Of a stretch of DNA of 64,000 bases, positions 53,592-64,000 are shown piece by piece (within the stretch, counting starts at the first letter, position 1; every line of letters begins with the position of its first letter). Location of the stretch: the NCBI RefSeq assembly GCF_001704415.2, contig NC_030822.1:47547345-47611344 (forward strand). The letters run 5' to 3'. Made by a program: the position numbers and the translations under genes. Below the pieces are notes generated by a model, which made no database searches, was not told where the DNA came from, and was given only the letters and a program-made list of their open reading frames with translations. The stretch comes from Capra hircus (lineage: Eukaryota > Chordata > Mammalia > Artiodactyla > Bovidae).

Positions 53592-53810
53592 GGGCTTCCC
53601 AGGTGGCTCAGTGGTAAAGCATCCGCCTGCCAGTGCAGCAGCCACTGGAGACGTGGGCTTGGTCCTTGGGTCGGGAAGATCCCCTGGAGGAGGAAATGGC
53701 AACCCACCCCAGCATTCTTGTCAGGAAAATCTCATAGACAGAGGAGCCTGGTGGGCTACAGTCCGTGCGGGTGACAGAAAGTCAGACGCAACTGGGCACG
53801 CGTGCAGGTT
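53592..53810 (+). mobile_element. Bov-tA SINE, + strand
   Basis: GGCTTCCCAGGTGGCTCAGT head, TCGGGAAGATCCCCTGGAGG, AGACAGAGGAGCCTGGTGGG and AGTCAGACGCAACTGGGCAC. Inserted in the old L1 block. Confidence 0.95.
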
Positions 53811-54584
53811 CGGCCAAACCGCTCCTCACTGTGGCTGCAGCCTCATCGTTTATAGTCCCGTCAGCAGTGGACATGAATTTGTTTCCTTCTATCTTTGCCG
53901 TTACATTCTTTCGATTCTTATTAAATACATGTAATTATTTTGCAATTTTGACTACTAGTGAGATGAAGCATCTCTTTATGATACTACCCCTAAATTGCTT
54001 CTTCTATGTATTGTGTGTTTACATTCTTTCATTCTTTGCCTGTTTTTGGTTGCTTGCCTTTTCTTTCTTCCTAATTTGTAAGTGTTCTTTGTGTATTCTT
54101 TTGTTTATATAATCCTTTGTTATAAGCATCGTGTCTTCTCCCAGAAGTCTGTGGTGTCTCTTCACTTTGTTTATGGTGTCTTTTGTTATAAAGATTATTT
54201 AAAATGACTGCCTAGTTTTGCCCATTACGGAGATTAAACAGTTTCCTTAATCTGCATTTTATTATCAGATAGGTTGTTGCTAATTTTTCATTATTTTGTA
54301 TAACATTTGTATCAACATCTTTGTGCACGAATCTTTGCCTACATTTCTAATTATTTTCTCAAATTAAGATTCTTAGAATGGGAATTTCTGGTCAAATGGC
54401 ATGGACATTTTTGAGATTCCTGAGTATTGCTTTGAGTACTGCCAGAATACTTTTCACAAAGGCCACTCGAATGTAACTACAGCAATCTGTGCGAATCTCT
54501 GTAGCACTCCAGTATTGTCAGTAGTTATTCGTTATTATAATATTTTAAAATATTTTCTAATTTGAAGGCAAAGATTATTACTCA

Positions 54585-54665
54585 AAGATTATTCAGTCAT
54601 TCAGTCGTGTCTGATTCTTTGCAACCCCAGGAATCGCAGCACACCAGGCCTCCCTGTCCATCATT
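54585..54665 (-). mobile_element. Short BovB/Bov-A 3' fragment, - strand
   Basis: CAGTCATTCAGTCGTGTCTG to CACACCAGGCCTCCCTGTCC. About 80 bp, heavily truncated. Confidence 0.8.
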
Positions 54666-54802
54666 ATCATTATTTTTATTGTACTTTTCTCATTCCCACT
54701 GAAACTGAAAAATAATTCTTATTTTTCTCGGATATCTGTATTTCCTCTTTTGTGTACTTTCTGCTTTACAAGTTTTCCCTGTTTTGCATAGAAGAGTTTA
54801 AG

Positions 54803-54960
54803 TGTTCAGACCCAAAAGCCAGATGGCCTGGGTTCAAAATCCCAACTCCTCCATGTATTAGCTGTGACCCTGGGCGAGTTACTTAGCTTCTCTGAGCTTC
54901 AGTCTCATCTGTTAAATGGGGATAATAATAGTATCTTTTTTATAAAGTTTATACATACTT
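54803..54960 (+). mobile_element. MIR SINE, + strand, left part (split)
   Basis: AGATGGCCTGGGTTCAAAAT, TGTGACCCTGGGCGAGTTAC and ATCTGTTAAATGGGGATAAT: MIR head and core. It continues after the BovB at 56101-56135 and, after a Tigger-type element, at 56466-56495. Confidence 0.85.
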
Positions 54961-54968
54961 ATTCATTT

Positions 54969-55477
54969 GCACTGTTTCTACTGTTTCCCCATCTATTTGC
55001 ATGAAGTGATGGGACCAGATGCCATGATCTTCGTTTTCTGAATGTTGAGCTTTAAGCCAACTTTTCCACTCTCTTCACTTTCATCAAGAGGCCTTTTAGT
55101 TCCTCTTCACTTTTTGCCATAAGGGTGGTGTCATCTGCATATCTGAGGTTATTGATATTTCTCCCAGCAATCTTGATTCCAGCTTGTGCTTCTTCCAGCC
55201 CAGTGTTTCTCGTGATGTACTCTGCATAGAAGTTAAATAAGCAGGGTGACAATATACAGCCTTGACGTACTCCTTTTCCTATTTGGAACCAGTCTGTTGT
55301 TCCATGTCCAGTTCTAACTGTTGCTTCCTGACCTGCATACAGGTTTCTCAAGAGGCAGGTCAGATGGTCTGGTATTCCCATCTCTTTCAGAATCTTCCAC
55401 AGTTTATAGTGATCCCCACAGTCAAAGGCTTCGGCATAGTCAATAAAGCAGAAATAGATGTTTTTCTGGAATTCTTG
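54969..55477 (-). mobile_element. BovB 5' segment, inverted (reverse-transcriptase region)
   Basis: Read on the - strand it encodes the BovB reverse-transcriptase region, including the catalytic-type YADD box and the RQGCILSPCLF block (frame 55381-55052). It is the portion just upstream of the 3' segment that follows in + orientation. Broken by the inversion and lacking the N-terminal endonuclease, so not functional. Confidence 0.9.
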
Positions 55478-56092
55478 TCAGACTTTTTATTTTTCTGGGC
55501 TCCAAAATCACTGAAGATGGTGACTGCAGCCATGAAATTAAAAGACGCTTACTTCTTGGAAGTAAAGTTATGACCACCCTCGATAGCATATTCAAAAGCA
55601 GAGACATTACTTTGCCAACAAAGGTCCATCTAGTCAAGGCTATGGTTTTTCCAGTAGTCATGTATGGATGTGAGAGTTGGACTGTGAAGAAAGTTGAGCA
55701 CCAAAGAATTGATGCTTTTAAACTGTGGTGTTGGAGAAGACTCTTGAGAGTCCCTTGGACTGCAAGGAGATCCAACCAGTCCATTCTAAAGGAGATCAGT
55801 CCTGGGTGTTCATTGGAAGAACTGATGCTGAGGCTGAAACTCCAATACTTTGGCCACCTCATGTGAAGAGTTGACTCATTGGAAAAGACCCTGATGCTGG
55901 GAGGGACTGGGGACAGGAGGAGAAGGGGACGACAGAGGATGAGATGGCTGGATGGCATCACTGACTCGATGGACATGAGTTTCAGTGAACTCTGGGAGTT
56001 GGTGATAGACAGGGAGGCCTGGTGTGCTGCGGCTCATGGGGTTGCAAAGAGTCGGACACAACTGAGCAACTGAACTGAACTGATTCATTTAC
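55478..56092 (+). mobile_element. BovB 3' segment, + strand
   Basis: Continues the BovB ORF from TCAGACTTTTTATTTTTCTG through the C-terminal blocks WCWRRLLRVPWTARRSNQS and GRRRRGRQRMRWLDGITDS-like text to the RTE 3' end (CAACTGAGCAACTGAACTGA). The flanks ATTCATTT at 54961-54968 and 56093-56100 frame the whole two-part element. Confidence 0.93.
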
Positions 56093-56135
56093 AAGGATTA
56101 AACGAATAAGTATATATATAAAATACATAGTATCG

Positions 56136-56465
56136 CAGTCCGCCCTTATGTGCAGGGGACACTTTTCAAGACCCTCAGTGAATGCCTGAAACCATGGGTG
56201 GTACCAAATCCTATACTGGTTCTTCCTATAATAGTGGGCATGTAGCATGTACTGCATGGATGGGCTGGACAAAGGGTTGATTTATATCCTGGGCAGGATG
56301 GAGCAGGACAGAGCAAGTTTTCATTACACTACTCGGAATGGCATGCAATTCAAACCTTGTGAATTGTTTACTGCTGGAATTTTCCATTTAATATTGACTG
56401 ACCATGGTTGACAGTGGGTAACTGAAACCACAGAAAGCAAAATTGTGGATGAGGGGGCACTACTG
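56136..56465. mobile_element. Tigger-type (TcMar) non-autonomous element
   Basis: CAGTCCGCCCTTATGTGCAG at the left and GTGGATGAGGGGGCACTACTG-like at the right form inverted ends. CCTGAAACCATGGGTGGTAC and GACCATGGTTGACAGTGGGT match the common mammalian Tigger MITE type. Exact family name not assigned. Confidence 0.65.
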
Positions 56466-57317
56466 CACTAAATAAATATTTGCCATTATTGTTCTCAAGA
56501 GCCTTACTAAGATTATTTTAAGAGTATTAATTCTGTGTATATGTGGCATAAATATTTTTTCCCTCAGTTTTATTTAAAATTTTGCTTTGGGTGTTTTGAT
56601 GTAAAACATAAATTTTATGGTTCCACATAGTACAGTTTCTCGCTCTTTTATCTAATCATTTCTCCCATTGCTGTAAGAATTGGAAGCCCGTCCCCATCCA
56701 GATCAGAAAATACTTTGATTGTTTTTTTTTTTCAATGATCTGAGTTCGTAATTATCTTTACATTTCACTCATTAGCCACTGAAAAATCTGTTTTGTGGAC
56801 CACTCTTTCACAGAGGGAGCCTGGCTGGCCTGGGATTACCCTTCTTCCTTTTCCCTGGGAGGAAGGCAGTCATTAGCCAAAAGCTTGGGCTTGGGGAAAC
56901 ACAGATGTCTGCCTGTTTGGCCCATGAGTGAGGAAATGCACACAGAGAGGATGAGCCCCAGGCTGCAAGTCCTGCAGTTCAGCAGGCGTTTCATCCAGGC
57001 CGATCTGAGGCACAAGGTGGACAGTGGGACAGGCTTCAGACCTGTGGGCTTCATTCGGCACCTGCTGTGGGCTTCGCGCCCGGCCCTGGTGAGCGGCACC
57101 AGCTGACAGTCAGCAGGAATGGGGGTGGGAGGAAGGCAGCGCTGACCTAGCAGCAGGACATGGCACAATGGGCACCTGGCAGGCCCCTCTCCTCCTGCCA
57201 AAGGAAACGCTCTGAGGAAGCCATGTGCAGGGCTGGGGTAGCCCACTGGGTTGAGAAGCCTGGCACAGGCTCAGATACAGCTTCTTCCAGCCCTCCCAAA
57301 GAGGCTGGCACGAGGGT

Positions 57318-57440
57318 AGGTGCTTTATATTCTTTATCTCACTTTATTCCAACAATCCTGTAGGGCAGTCATACTTCAAAGATTATTCTCATTTTAGAGA
57401 TTATGAAACTGAGGCTCTAGAACCCAGGAGGTGTGGCTTC
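57318..57440 (-). mobile_element. MIR fragment, - strand
   Basis: CTCACTTTATTCCAACAATC, ATTTTAGAGATTATGAAACT and GAGGCTCTAGAACCCAGG: reverse MIR. Confidence 0.6.
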
Positions 57441-57474
57441 AGAATCTATGCTAAACTCTGCACGTTCTATATCG

Positions 57475-57660
57475 GGGCTTGCCGAATTTATTCTGTAAAG
57501 GCAGACAGGAAATACTTCAGGTTCGATGGTCTCATATGGTCTCTGTTGCCTATTCTTATTCTTTATTACAAGACTTTAAAAATCATTCTTAGCTTGTGAG
57601 GCCATACAAAACAGGCCATGAATTAGATCTGGCCCGTGGCTTGTAACCCACCAGCCCCTG
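57475..57660. mobile_element. hAT-type MITE remnant
   Basis: TTCTGTAAAGGCAGACAGGA, ATGGTCTCATATGGTCTCTG and GATCTGGCCCGTGGCTTGTA recall the widespread hAT element whose ends read 'gtaaagggccaga' and 'ggcccgcgggc'. Confidence 0.6.
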
Positions 57661-58399
57661 GGACATATATAACACATACTATGGATGACTGTGGACTATG
57701 CTACGCTTGCCATGGTTCTCACATCACCACACAGCTGTGTGACAATGGCACGTCTGTCCCCACCTCCCTCACGGGCTCCTAGGAGGAAGCCCACATGTGC
57801 TGATATACATTGATGCCTGGTACCCTGCCTGACACATGGGGACAGCTCACACCCGCATGAGAAGCAGGAAAAGGCAAGGAAGGCCATGCTGGTGGGAAAC
57901 CCTCCCCGTAGATGGGGAGGCTGAGGGTGGAATGACAAGTCAAGGGTTCCCCAACACTGCAAAGAAACCTCCTGTAGAAAAAGACCAGGCTGCTGAACTT
58001 GGAGAGTGAAAGATGGGCTGCCCTGTAATAGAAGGGCTCACTCAAGACTTAAGTTCTGAGCTCCTCCAGCATTTTAGAAGATGTTTCACACACATACCCG
58101 CCTCCCACCCTCACTGACGGCCACCTATTCAGGGGCACAGTGAAGACAGGAGGGCCCTCTGGAGTCAGCAAGGTGCTACTGTTCTCATGTAGAGGTGGGA
58201 GCCCATGACAAGTCTCCTCCTAAGCTAACTGGCATATGGGACACCCAGTTTCCAAAACAAGTGCATTCATGACTCCTGGAGTTACACAGGGATCTCTGCA
58301 GTGTGTCTGGCACTCACCAGGCTCTCGAGGACACTGAGATCCCACCTGATTGACCCAGAGCTGCTCCACGGGACCTGGGACACCTGTCTGAGCCTTGGG

Positions 58400-58612
58400 T
58401 CTCAATCACTTCAGTCGTGTCCAACTCTTTGCAACCCTATGGACCAACCATAGCCTGCCAGGCTCCTCTGTCCATGGGGTTCTCCAGGCAAGAATACTGG
58501 AGTGGGTTGCCATGCCCTCCTCCTGGGGATCTTCCCAACCCAGGGATCAAACCCCTGCAACTCCTGTATTCCAGGTGGATGCTTTACCACTGAGTCACCA
58601 GGGAAGCTCCGA
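58400..58612 (-). mobile_element. Bov-tA SINE, - strand
   Basis: CACTTCAGTCGTGTCCAACT to GAGTCACCAGGGAAGCTCC. Near-matching flanks GAGCCTTGGGT and GAGACTTGGGT suggest the target duplication. Confidence 0.95.
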
Positions 58613-59054
58613 GACTTGGGTAGAGAGCTCATAGGTACAGAAGGATTCCTCAACCTCTAGAGTTCAGTGCCCTGCCTATGGGGCTCAGTGGAGCTGATTT
58701 GGGCTGTGACAAGTGACAAAGCTTAGAGCCCACCACACTTGCATCAGCCTAAGAGCCCTGCGGGCGGCAGAATCTCAGGGTGGGACGGTCCCTGGCACAG
58801 GTTGGACACAGCACCTCAATCTGTTCAGGTCTGTGGCACCTGCCTGAGCTTCTTGGCAACCTGGGTCCTCACAGGGCCTTATGGTGCTGGGACTGCAGCC
58901 CAGCGCTAGGAAGAGGGCAGCTTTTCTGTGGGAGCATACTTACCTAGAAGAGGCACACACCTGAGCATGTGTGGCAGAAACCCTTTGTTGTCCCTGAACC
59001 ACAGAATTGAGACTATATTTCCCTACTTCTTACACAGTGGAGTGTGGCCAATGA

Positions 59055-59745
59055 GTTGTTCATTGTTCAGTTGCTAAGCCGTGTCCAATTCTTCGCGACC
59101 CCATGGCTTTCCTGCCCTTCACTATCTCCCGGAGTTTGCTCAACTCGTGTCCATTGAGTCAGTGATGCCATCCAACCATCTCACCCTCTGTTGTCCCCTT
59201 CTCCTCCTGCCTTCAATCTTTCCCAGCATCAGGGTCTTTTCTAAGGAGTCAGTTCTTCACATCAGGTGACCAAAGTATTGGAGCTCCGGCTTCAGCATGA
59301 GTATTGGAGCTTCAGCTTCCAATGAATACTCAGGGTTGATTTCCTTTAGGATTGACTGGTTTGATCTCCTTACTGTCCAAGGGACTCTCAAGAGTCTTCT
59401 CCAACACCACAGTTGAAAAACATCAATTTGTTGGTGCTCAGCCTTCTCTATGGTCCAACTCTCACATCCGTACATGACTACTGGAAAAACCATAGCATTG
59501 TTGATAATAGACCTCTGTTGGCAAAGTGATGCCTCTGCCTTCTAATATGCTGTCTAGGTAGGTCATAGCTTTCCTCTCAAGGAGCAAATGTCTTTTAATT
59601 ATATTTGCAGTCACTGTTTAATTTGCAGTTACTGTTCACAGTGATTTGGGAGCCCAAGAAAATAAAATCTGCCACTGTTTCCACTTTTTCCCATCTATTT
59701 GCCATGAAGTGATGGGACTGGATGCCATGAGCTTAGTTTTTTGAA
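59055..59745 (-). mobile_element. BovB LINE 3' portion, - strand
   Basis: GTTCAGTTGCTAAGCCGTGT, GATGCCATCCAACCATCTCA, GAGTCTTCTCCAACACCACA and TGCCATGAGCTTAGTTTTTT. The - strand frame at 59493-59257 still reads as BovB ORF C-terminal region (VMYGCESWT block) with a short internal duplication around 59283-59323 (GGAGCTxCxGCTTC repeated). Confidence 0.9.
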
Positions 59746-59919
59746 GCAAGCTGAAATGTTTTGTATTAGTTTATAGAACTCTTCTTCAAAGACAGGTGGC
59801 ATGTGCCCTTTGCCCCTTTCTTCTTTGTCCCTTCCTCCATCCTGTCACTGGAAATGTGGATATGATGGCTGGAGCTCTAGCTGCCTCCTCTGACCATGAA
59901 GATGAGGGCTACAACCTAG

Positions 59920-60240
59920 GGATGGTGTTTCTCAGTTTCATATAAATGTTACTTTAATTCTCACAGCAACCCTCTGAAGCGTTCTTGCCTCCATTTTATA
60001 GATGAAGTAACTAAGCTCAGAGAGGTAAAAGAACTTGCCCATGGCCATTTTAGTCAGGACTAGAATCCAGGGCTCCCGAGTCTCAGGGTGCTTCAGTAGT
60101 TCCAAAATGGTAATAAAGTCACTGAATACTTAGTGTACGCCAGGCCCTGTGAGAAACACTTTATGTGTGTTAATTCACTGAATCCCCATAGCAAGCCTGT
60201 GAGATACAACCTAACACACCTGGTGAGAAGTGGACCTGAA
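59920..60240 (-). mobile_element. Two MIR fragments, - strand
   Basis: First TTTATAGATGAAGTAACTAA with GCTCAGAGAGGTAAAAGAAC (59930-60080). Then ACTTAGTGTACGCCAGGCCC with TGTTAATTCACTGAATCCCC (60115-60220). Confidence 0.65.
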
Positions 60241-61311
60241 TTCCAAGCCAGGCAGAAGGACTCCAGAATCTCTCTTGTCAATATGTCATCCTCTCTAGCA
60301 AAAGCCCTGCTCCTCAGGTAATGAAGACAGGTTCAAAGTCATGGCCCAACTGCACAGGGACAAGGTCAGTGATGGGAGGCAAGAGGTGTAGCAGGTGGGA
60401 GGAAGAGCATCCTATAGAAGAGCAGGATCCTCCCCGAGCCCTCATGAGCACTGGGATGAGGCCGCGGCAGCTGCAGAAGACCCTGCTTCCTTCTGCCACC
60501 ACCCACCCCACCACATCTTGGGGAGGGGGAAGAAGGGGGAGAGATGGTGCAAAAAGTCAGGCTGCCAATGGTTCACCTTGCCTGCTGCCTGCCAGAGGCC
60601 AAACATGGGCCTTGGGCCTCAGGCAGAGCTGCTCTTCTGCAACACCAGGCAGAGACAGAGACAGAGAGAGAGACAGGAGGGGTGAGGTCTGAGCACCTCA
60701 CGGAGAGCAAGCCTCTGGATTCAGGAAGGTGGTAGATGTCAGTGTGGATGGAGCTGGCCTCAGGGCCAGGCAAGTTTCAGAGAAATGTCTGAGTGTCCAG
60801 TCGCCCAAGTTCACGGGTATCTCACCATGTGGGCTGTAACTGGTGGTCCCTAGGTGCTGTGAGCAAGGAATTCAGGCTTCCTGATGTGTTTTGGATCCAG
60901 GTGGCAACCTCAGGACAGAAAGATGAGATTCAGGGCCAGAGTCTCTCTTGCCTGGACAATTTCAACAGCTGGTTTCTGGGTGGGGGAAGTCAGGCTGAAA
61001 CAGTGTGGACTAGGCCCTCTCGTGGACAATTTCCTGTCTCCCCACCATCTGCAAGGGACCTCTTAACCGACTCTCACGGCGGCCTGTCCCTCTTGGCTGC
61101 ATCAGTGTTCTTTCCTCTCTTCCAGCCCCACAGGCTTGCCACTATTCCCTGAGTTCACCCAGATCTTTCACACAGTCACGATTCTGCTCAGATGGTCCAT
61201 TTATTTCATCGTGTGGACGCCTCCCCTGGCTTGGACCCTGTACTGGACACAAGACCCTGAAGAGGAAAATTGAGTTTCTGCCTTGGGGCTCCCAGGCCAT
61301 TAGGGTACACA

Positions 61312-61530
61312 CCGTATGCGTGCGTGCTCAGCCACTTCCGTCGCATCCGACTCTGTGTGACTCCACGGACTATAGCCTTTGAGGCACCTCTATCCATGGA
61401 ATTCTCCAGGCAAGAATACTGGAGAGGGTTGCCATTTCCTTCCCCAGGGGATCTTTCTGACTCAGGGATTGAACCTGAGTCTCTTACGTCTCCTGCATTG
61501 ACAGGCAGGTTCTTTACCACTGGTGCCACC
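61312..61530 (-). mobile_element. Bov-tA SINE, - strand, hosting a nested SINE
   Basis: TGCGTGCTCAGCCACTTCCG to CACTGGTGCCACC. Its last bases appear to resume after 61673 beyond a second Bov-tA. Confidence 0.9.
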
Positions 61531-61665
61531 GTGCTGCTGCTGCTGCTGAGTCGCTTCAGTCGTGTCCGACTCTGTGTGACCCCATGGACAGCAGCCCAGC
61601 AGGCTTCTCTGGCCACGGGATTCTCTAGGCAAGAACACTGGAGTGGGATGCCATTTCCTTCTCCA
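61531..61665 (-). mobile_element. Truncated Bov-tA SINE with (TGC)n head, - strand, nested
   Basis: GTGCTGCTGCTGCTGCTGAG, CGTGTCCGACTCTGTGTGAC and GAACACTGGAGTGGGATGCC. GTGCCACC occurs on both sides (61523-61530 and 61666-61673), consistent with insertion into the neighbouring Bov-tA. Confidence 0.85.
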
Positions 61666-61729
61666 GTGCCACCATGGGGAAAGACAATTATGGGGACCAA
61701 TGGCATGTACAAGGGGGCTGGCACGACAG

Positions 61730-62230
61730 TGTTTACTGTGGTATTGTTTCTAATTGTGAAAGATTTGAACGGAAACCCCAAAATACCCATCAACAAAGGA
61801 ATATGCAAAGAAACTATGGTTTGACCCTACCATTTGAACCATATATGGGTCAAGTATATTGAATAATATTGAATAATATTATGAGTTATTTATAATAATT
61901 GAATAATATTGAATAATATTATGAATAATAGCGAGTAATACTGAATAATATTATGTCTTGAATAATACACAGCTATTTAAAATAATGAGGTAGCACTCCG
62001 TGGCCTGACATGGGACAATACCTCGGACATTTTTAAGAGAAAATAGGATACAGAACAATATAGAGGGATTATGACTTAATTTATGCAAAGCCACTATATA
62101 TTTCTGTATGTATAGATTCTGAAGAATACATCCCAAACTGAGAACACACAGTCTCTGAGGAAGAGAGGGAGACATGGGGGAAGGATGACTGATATTTTCT
62201 CTGTTGTGTGTTCAAATATTTTAAAAACCA
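61730..62230 (+). mobile_element. Old L1-family fragment, + strand
   Basis: AAATACCCATCAACAAAGGA, then CACAGCTATTTAAAATAATG and AGGTAGCACTCCGTGGCCTG follow the order of an L1 3' region. Interrupted by a local tandem expansion. Confidence 0.65.
61855..61970. repeat. (GAATAATATT)n tandem tract
   Basis: About 115 bp built from the 10-mer GAATAATATT and variants (ATGAATAATA, GAGTAATACT) inside the L1 fragment, where the source has a single short AATACTA-type word. Confidence 0.9.
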
Positions 62231-63424
62231 ATAATATAGGATGATGATTAAAAAAAAAAGCCACAGTATTTCTAAGGGACAGAGGTAGCATAGAGGAGAG
62301 AATTATATGCTCTGTAGTGGACATGAGGCAGGTGTCACTGAAAGTTCCAGGAATTAATTTTGAGCTGGATTTTGAAGGATGAATAAGAGTTCACCCGTCT
62401 TAAGTAGAAGGTACTCACTGAGATTTGCCTACTTGGAGCGACCTTCACTGATCTTGCTGGCATCTTTTTGGCTGCAGGAGTAAATTTTGGCCCAGTGTAG
62501 GGCCGGGTCCTCCTGCGCTGTTGGAAGGCTGTTGATCTCACTTCCACTGAGTTCTTAAGGTACCCAGAGCTCTCCAAGCACACACACCACACTCCTCCTG
62601 GATCTAGACGTGTAATGTCTCACTGGTCTGTGAGCTGGGATGAGAGCCAGGCCTGGGGTCTGGGTCACACTTGTCAACCAGCCCTCAGGTACGCAGTATG
62701 GGCAACTCAGGATGGAGCTACTGAGCGAACGTGGATACATCTGGGCCGTTCCCCTGCCCACAGTCTTTCTGAGGCCCCTGCTCTGTCTGGAGAGCAGCAG
62801 AGCTGGAGCGCACCCCTGACACTGAGATCTAGTGCCATCAACGCCAGTCCTGTGCCTGGATCCTTATCTCCATCTCCCTATCTGTGGCCAGAGCCGCCTC
62901 CTGGCCACTGGCCTCAAGAACAGAGGGCCATGGTCACGCCGCCCAGAGAGGGGCAGCTCCTCCGCCAGAACAGCCTAGAGAGTGGCTGCGAGGACAATGG
63001 TCCCCCCGGGCCAGTCTGAGGGAAGAGGCACTCTCAGTGCAGGACATGTCTAATAATGCGTCCGTTTGTCCCTCTCCGGGGCCACTGACGCCCTCCAGGC
63101 AGGCTCCAAGGCAGCAGGAGGAAGCAGGCTTCCAAAATCAGGAGGGGGGGCCCTGCTGGCCCACAGCGTTACTCTGGAGATGCTTTCGTGACTGCAGCCC
63201 AAGAGGCCAAGCAGAAGCTGACTGGCCTGGGGTCCTTTCCAGATGAGGATCCACGACAGCGCTGAGAACAGGGTGAGAGGAAGAGGTGGGGTTTGGGACT
63301 GAAGGTGAGGGGGCCAGAGAGGAGGCTGTGGCTGTGCACCAGGTAGGAACGATGAAGGATTCAGGAAGGCAATGTTTAAAGGACATCCAGGATCTCACCA
63401 GCCAATCACTCTGCACAGGTGCTC

Positions 63425-63783
63425 CTGCAAGGGTGTCCTAACTGCTCTCTCTGCTGCCCCTGTTGTATTCTCTACACAAAACCTGAGTGAGGCTGTTCAA
63501 ACCTGGCAGTAAGTCAGCACGGCACTGCTCTGCTCAGATCCTCCGATGCCTCTTCATTGACTCAGATAAATAACAGCTGGTGTCAGCTTCTTCCTGGACC
63601 TCAGGTTCTATCAAGTTCCACCTTGCTGACATCACCAGAGCTACAGTGACTGACTCCCTTCCTGTTCTTCAAAGAGCACTGGCCTCTGGGCCTTTGCTGT
63701 TCTCGCTGTCTGGAATGCTCTTGCCCTGACGTCCACAGGTTCACTCCCTCATGTTGTCAAGCACTTGTTCAAATGTCACCTTA
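63425..63783 (+). mobile_element. L2 LINE fragment, + strand
   Basis: CAGATCCTCCGATGCCTCTT, GGGCCTTTGCTGTTCTCGCT and TGTCTGGAATGCTCTTGCCC: L2 3' portion, broken at 63784 by a Bov-tA. Confidence 0.75.
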
Positions 63784-64000
63784 TCTGGGCTTCCCAGGTG
63801 GTGCTAGTGATAAAGAACCTGCCTACCAACGCAGGAGACATAAGAGACGTGGGTTTGATACCTGAGTTGGGAAGATTCCCTGGAGGAGGGCATGGCAACC
63901 CACTCCAGTATTCTTGCCTGGAGAATCTCAGGGACAGAGGAGCCTGGCGGGCTGCGGTCCATAGAGTCACAAAGAGTCAGACACGACTGAAGCAACTTAG
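63784..64000 (+). mobile_element. Bov-tA SINE, + strand, reaching the window edge
   Basis: GGGCTTCCCAGGTGGTGCTA head with TAGTGATAAAGAACCTGCC, GGCAACCCACTCCAGTATTC and AGAGTCAGACACGACTGAAG. Its head is the Bov-tA2 variant with a near-CTCF core (CCAGGTGGTGCTA). Confidence 0.95.

Larger units (their letters stand above)
52520..54560 (-). mobile_element. Ancient L1-family LINE remains, - strand (interrupted)
   Basis: A/T-rich block whose phrases (CTCACCCATTTCCCTTCTGATGG type, CTAGTGAGATGAAGCATCTC, CACTTTGTTTATGGTGTC, GGTCAAATGGCATGGAC) read like the reverse complement of old L1 ORF2/3' sequence. It is interrupted by a CHR fragment at about 52685-52785 and a Bov-tA at 53592-53810. No intact ORF. 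Confidence 0.6.
51343..64000 (-). other. SERGEF: SERGEF intron (at least 12.6 kb visible)
   Basis: No second SERGEF exon was recognised on the - strand, although the human gene is very long, so a single large intron is plausible. It contains a (CA)32 tract, L2 and L1 relics, Bov-tA, CHR and BovB copies, MIRs and two DNA-transposon remnants, all listed separately. Stretches with nothing assignable: 56570-57310, 57690-58380, 58640-59050, 60320-61200 and 62330-63420. Confidence 0.75.

Noticed and set aside
55052..55866. Reverse-transcriptase-like open frames taken as an active gene
   Set aside because: Both halves belong to one inverted, 5'-truncated BovB copy; no intact ORF remains.
56795..57106. 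+ strand 103-codon frame (and its antisense partner) as a SERGEF or new gene exon
   Set aside because: Neither strand shows RCC1-type or other known motifs, and splice context is not convincing.
62615..63246. Pair of overlapping + strand frames of 120-134 codons near 62.6-63.2 kb
   Set aside because: No recognisable domain, no repeat of the frame in context, and intronic position; treated as chance.

Overview
The window is mammalian nuclear DNA from a ruminant, most likely a bovid. The mobile-element load shows this: many Bov-tA SINEs, at least five BovB (RTE) LINE pieces and several CHR-type SINEs, on top of older MIR, L2, L1 and hAT/Tigger relics common to mammals. The sequence does not let me choose between cattle, sheep, goat and relatives. 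Two genes are supported. No bacterial operon, CRISPR array, phage or new enzymatic system is present.

KCNC1 (voltage-gated potassium channel Kv3.1) lies complete on the + strand. A CpG-rich promoter and 5' UTR region (about 1.19-3.3 kb) leads into coding exon 1 (2735-3304). Intron 1 is 31.3 kb. Exon 2 (34648-35581) carries the whole membrane domain, followed by intron 2 (7.0 kb), exon 3 (42543-42731), intron 3 (2.0 kb) and exon 4 (44739-44803), with a 3' UTR to about 46.2 kb. Spliced, the four exons give exactly 585 codons (Kv3.1b). Reading through the exon 2 donor gives exactly 511 (Kv3.1a). A 150-nt, phase-compatible candidate cassette exon (39354-39503) and a good poly(A) signal at 40806 inside intron 2 suggest further C-terminal or 3'-end isoforms.

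SERGEF (secretion-regulating RCC1-like protein, DelGEF) enters from the right on the - strand. Only its last exon is visible (51122-51342), tail to tail with KCNC1 and about 4.8 kb from it. A TAG cuts its C-terminus short. The 41 codons after the TAG are still open, still resemble the human tail, and end in a TAA that overlaps the SERGEF AATAAA signal. The rest of the right side (51.3-64 kb) is SERGEF intron packed with repeats. It includes a BovB copy with a textbook 5' inversion sitting inside a MIR that also holds a Tigger-type element.

The remainder is intronic or intergenic sequence with microsatellites, minisatellites and dated transposon layers. Possible regulatory sites include a pair of RFX X-box motifs, CTCF-like motifs and G-quadruplex motifs in the KCNC1 3' UTR. 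Exon boundaries come from reading frame, splice dinucleotides and recalled family protein sequences. Transcript ends, TSS and regulatory sites are inferences.
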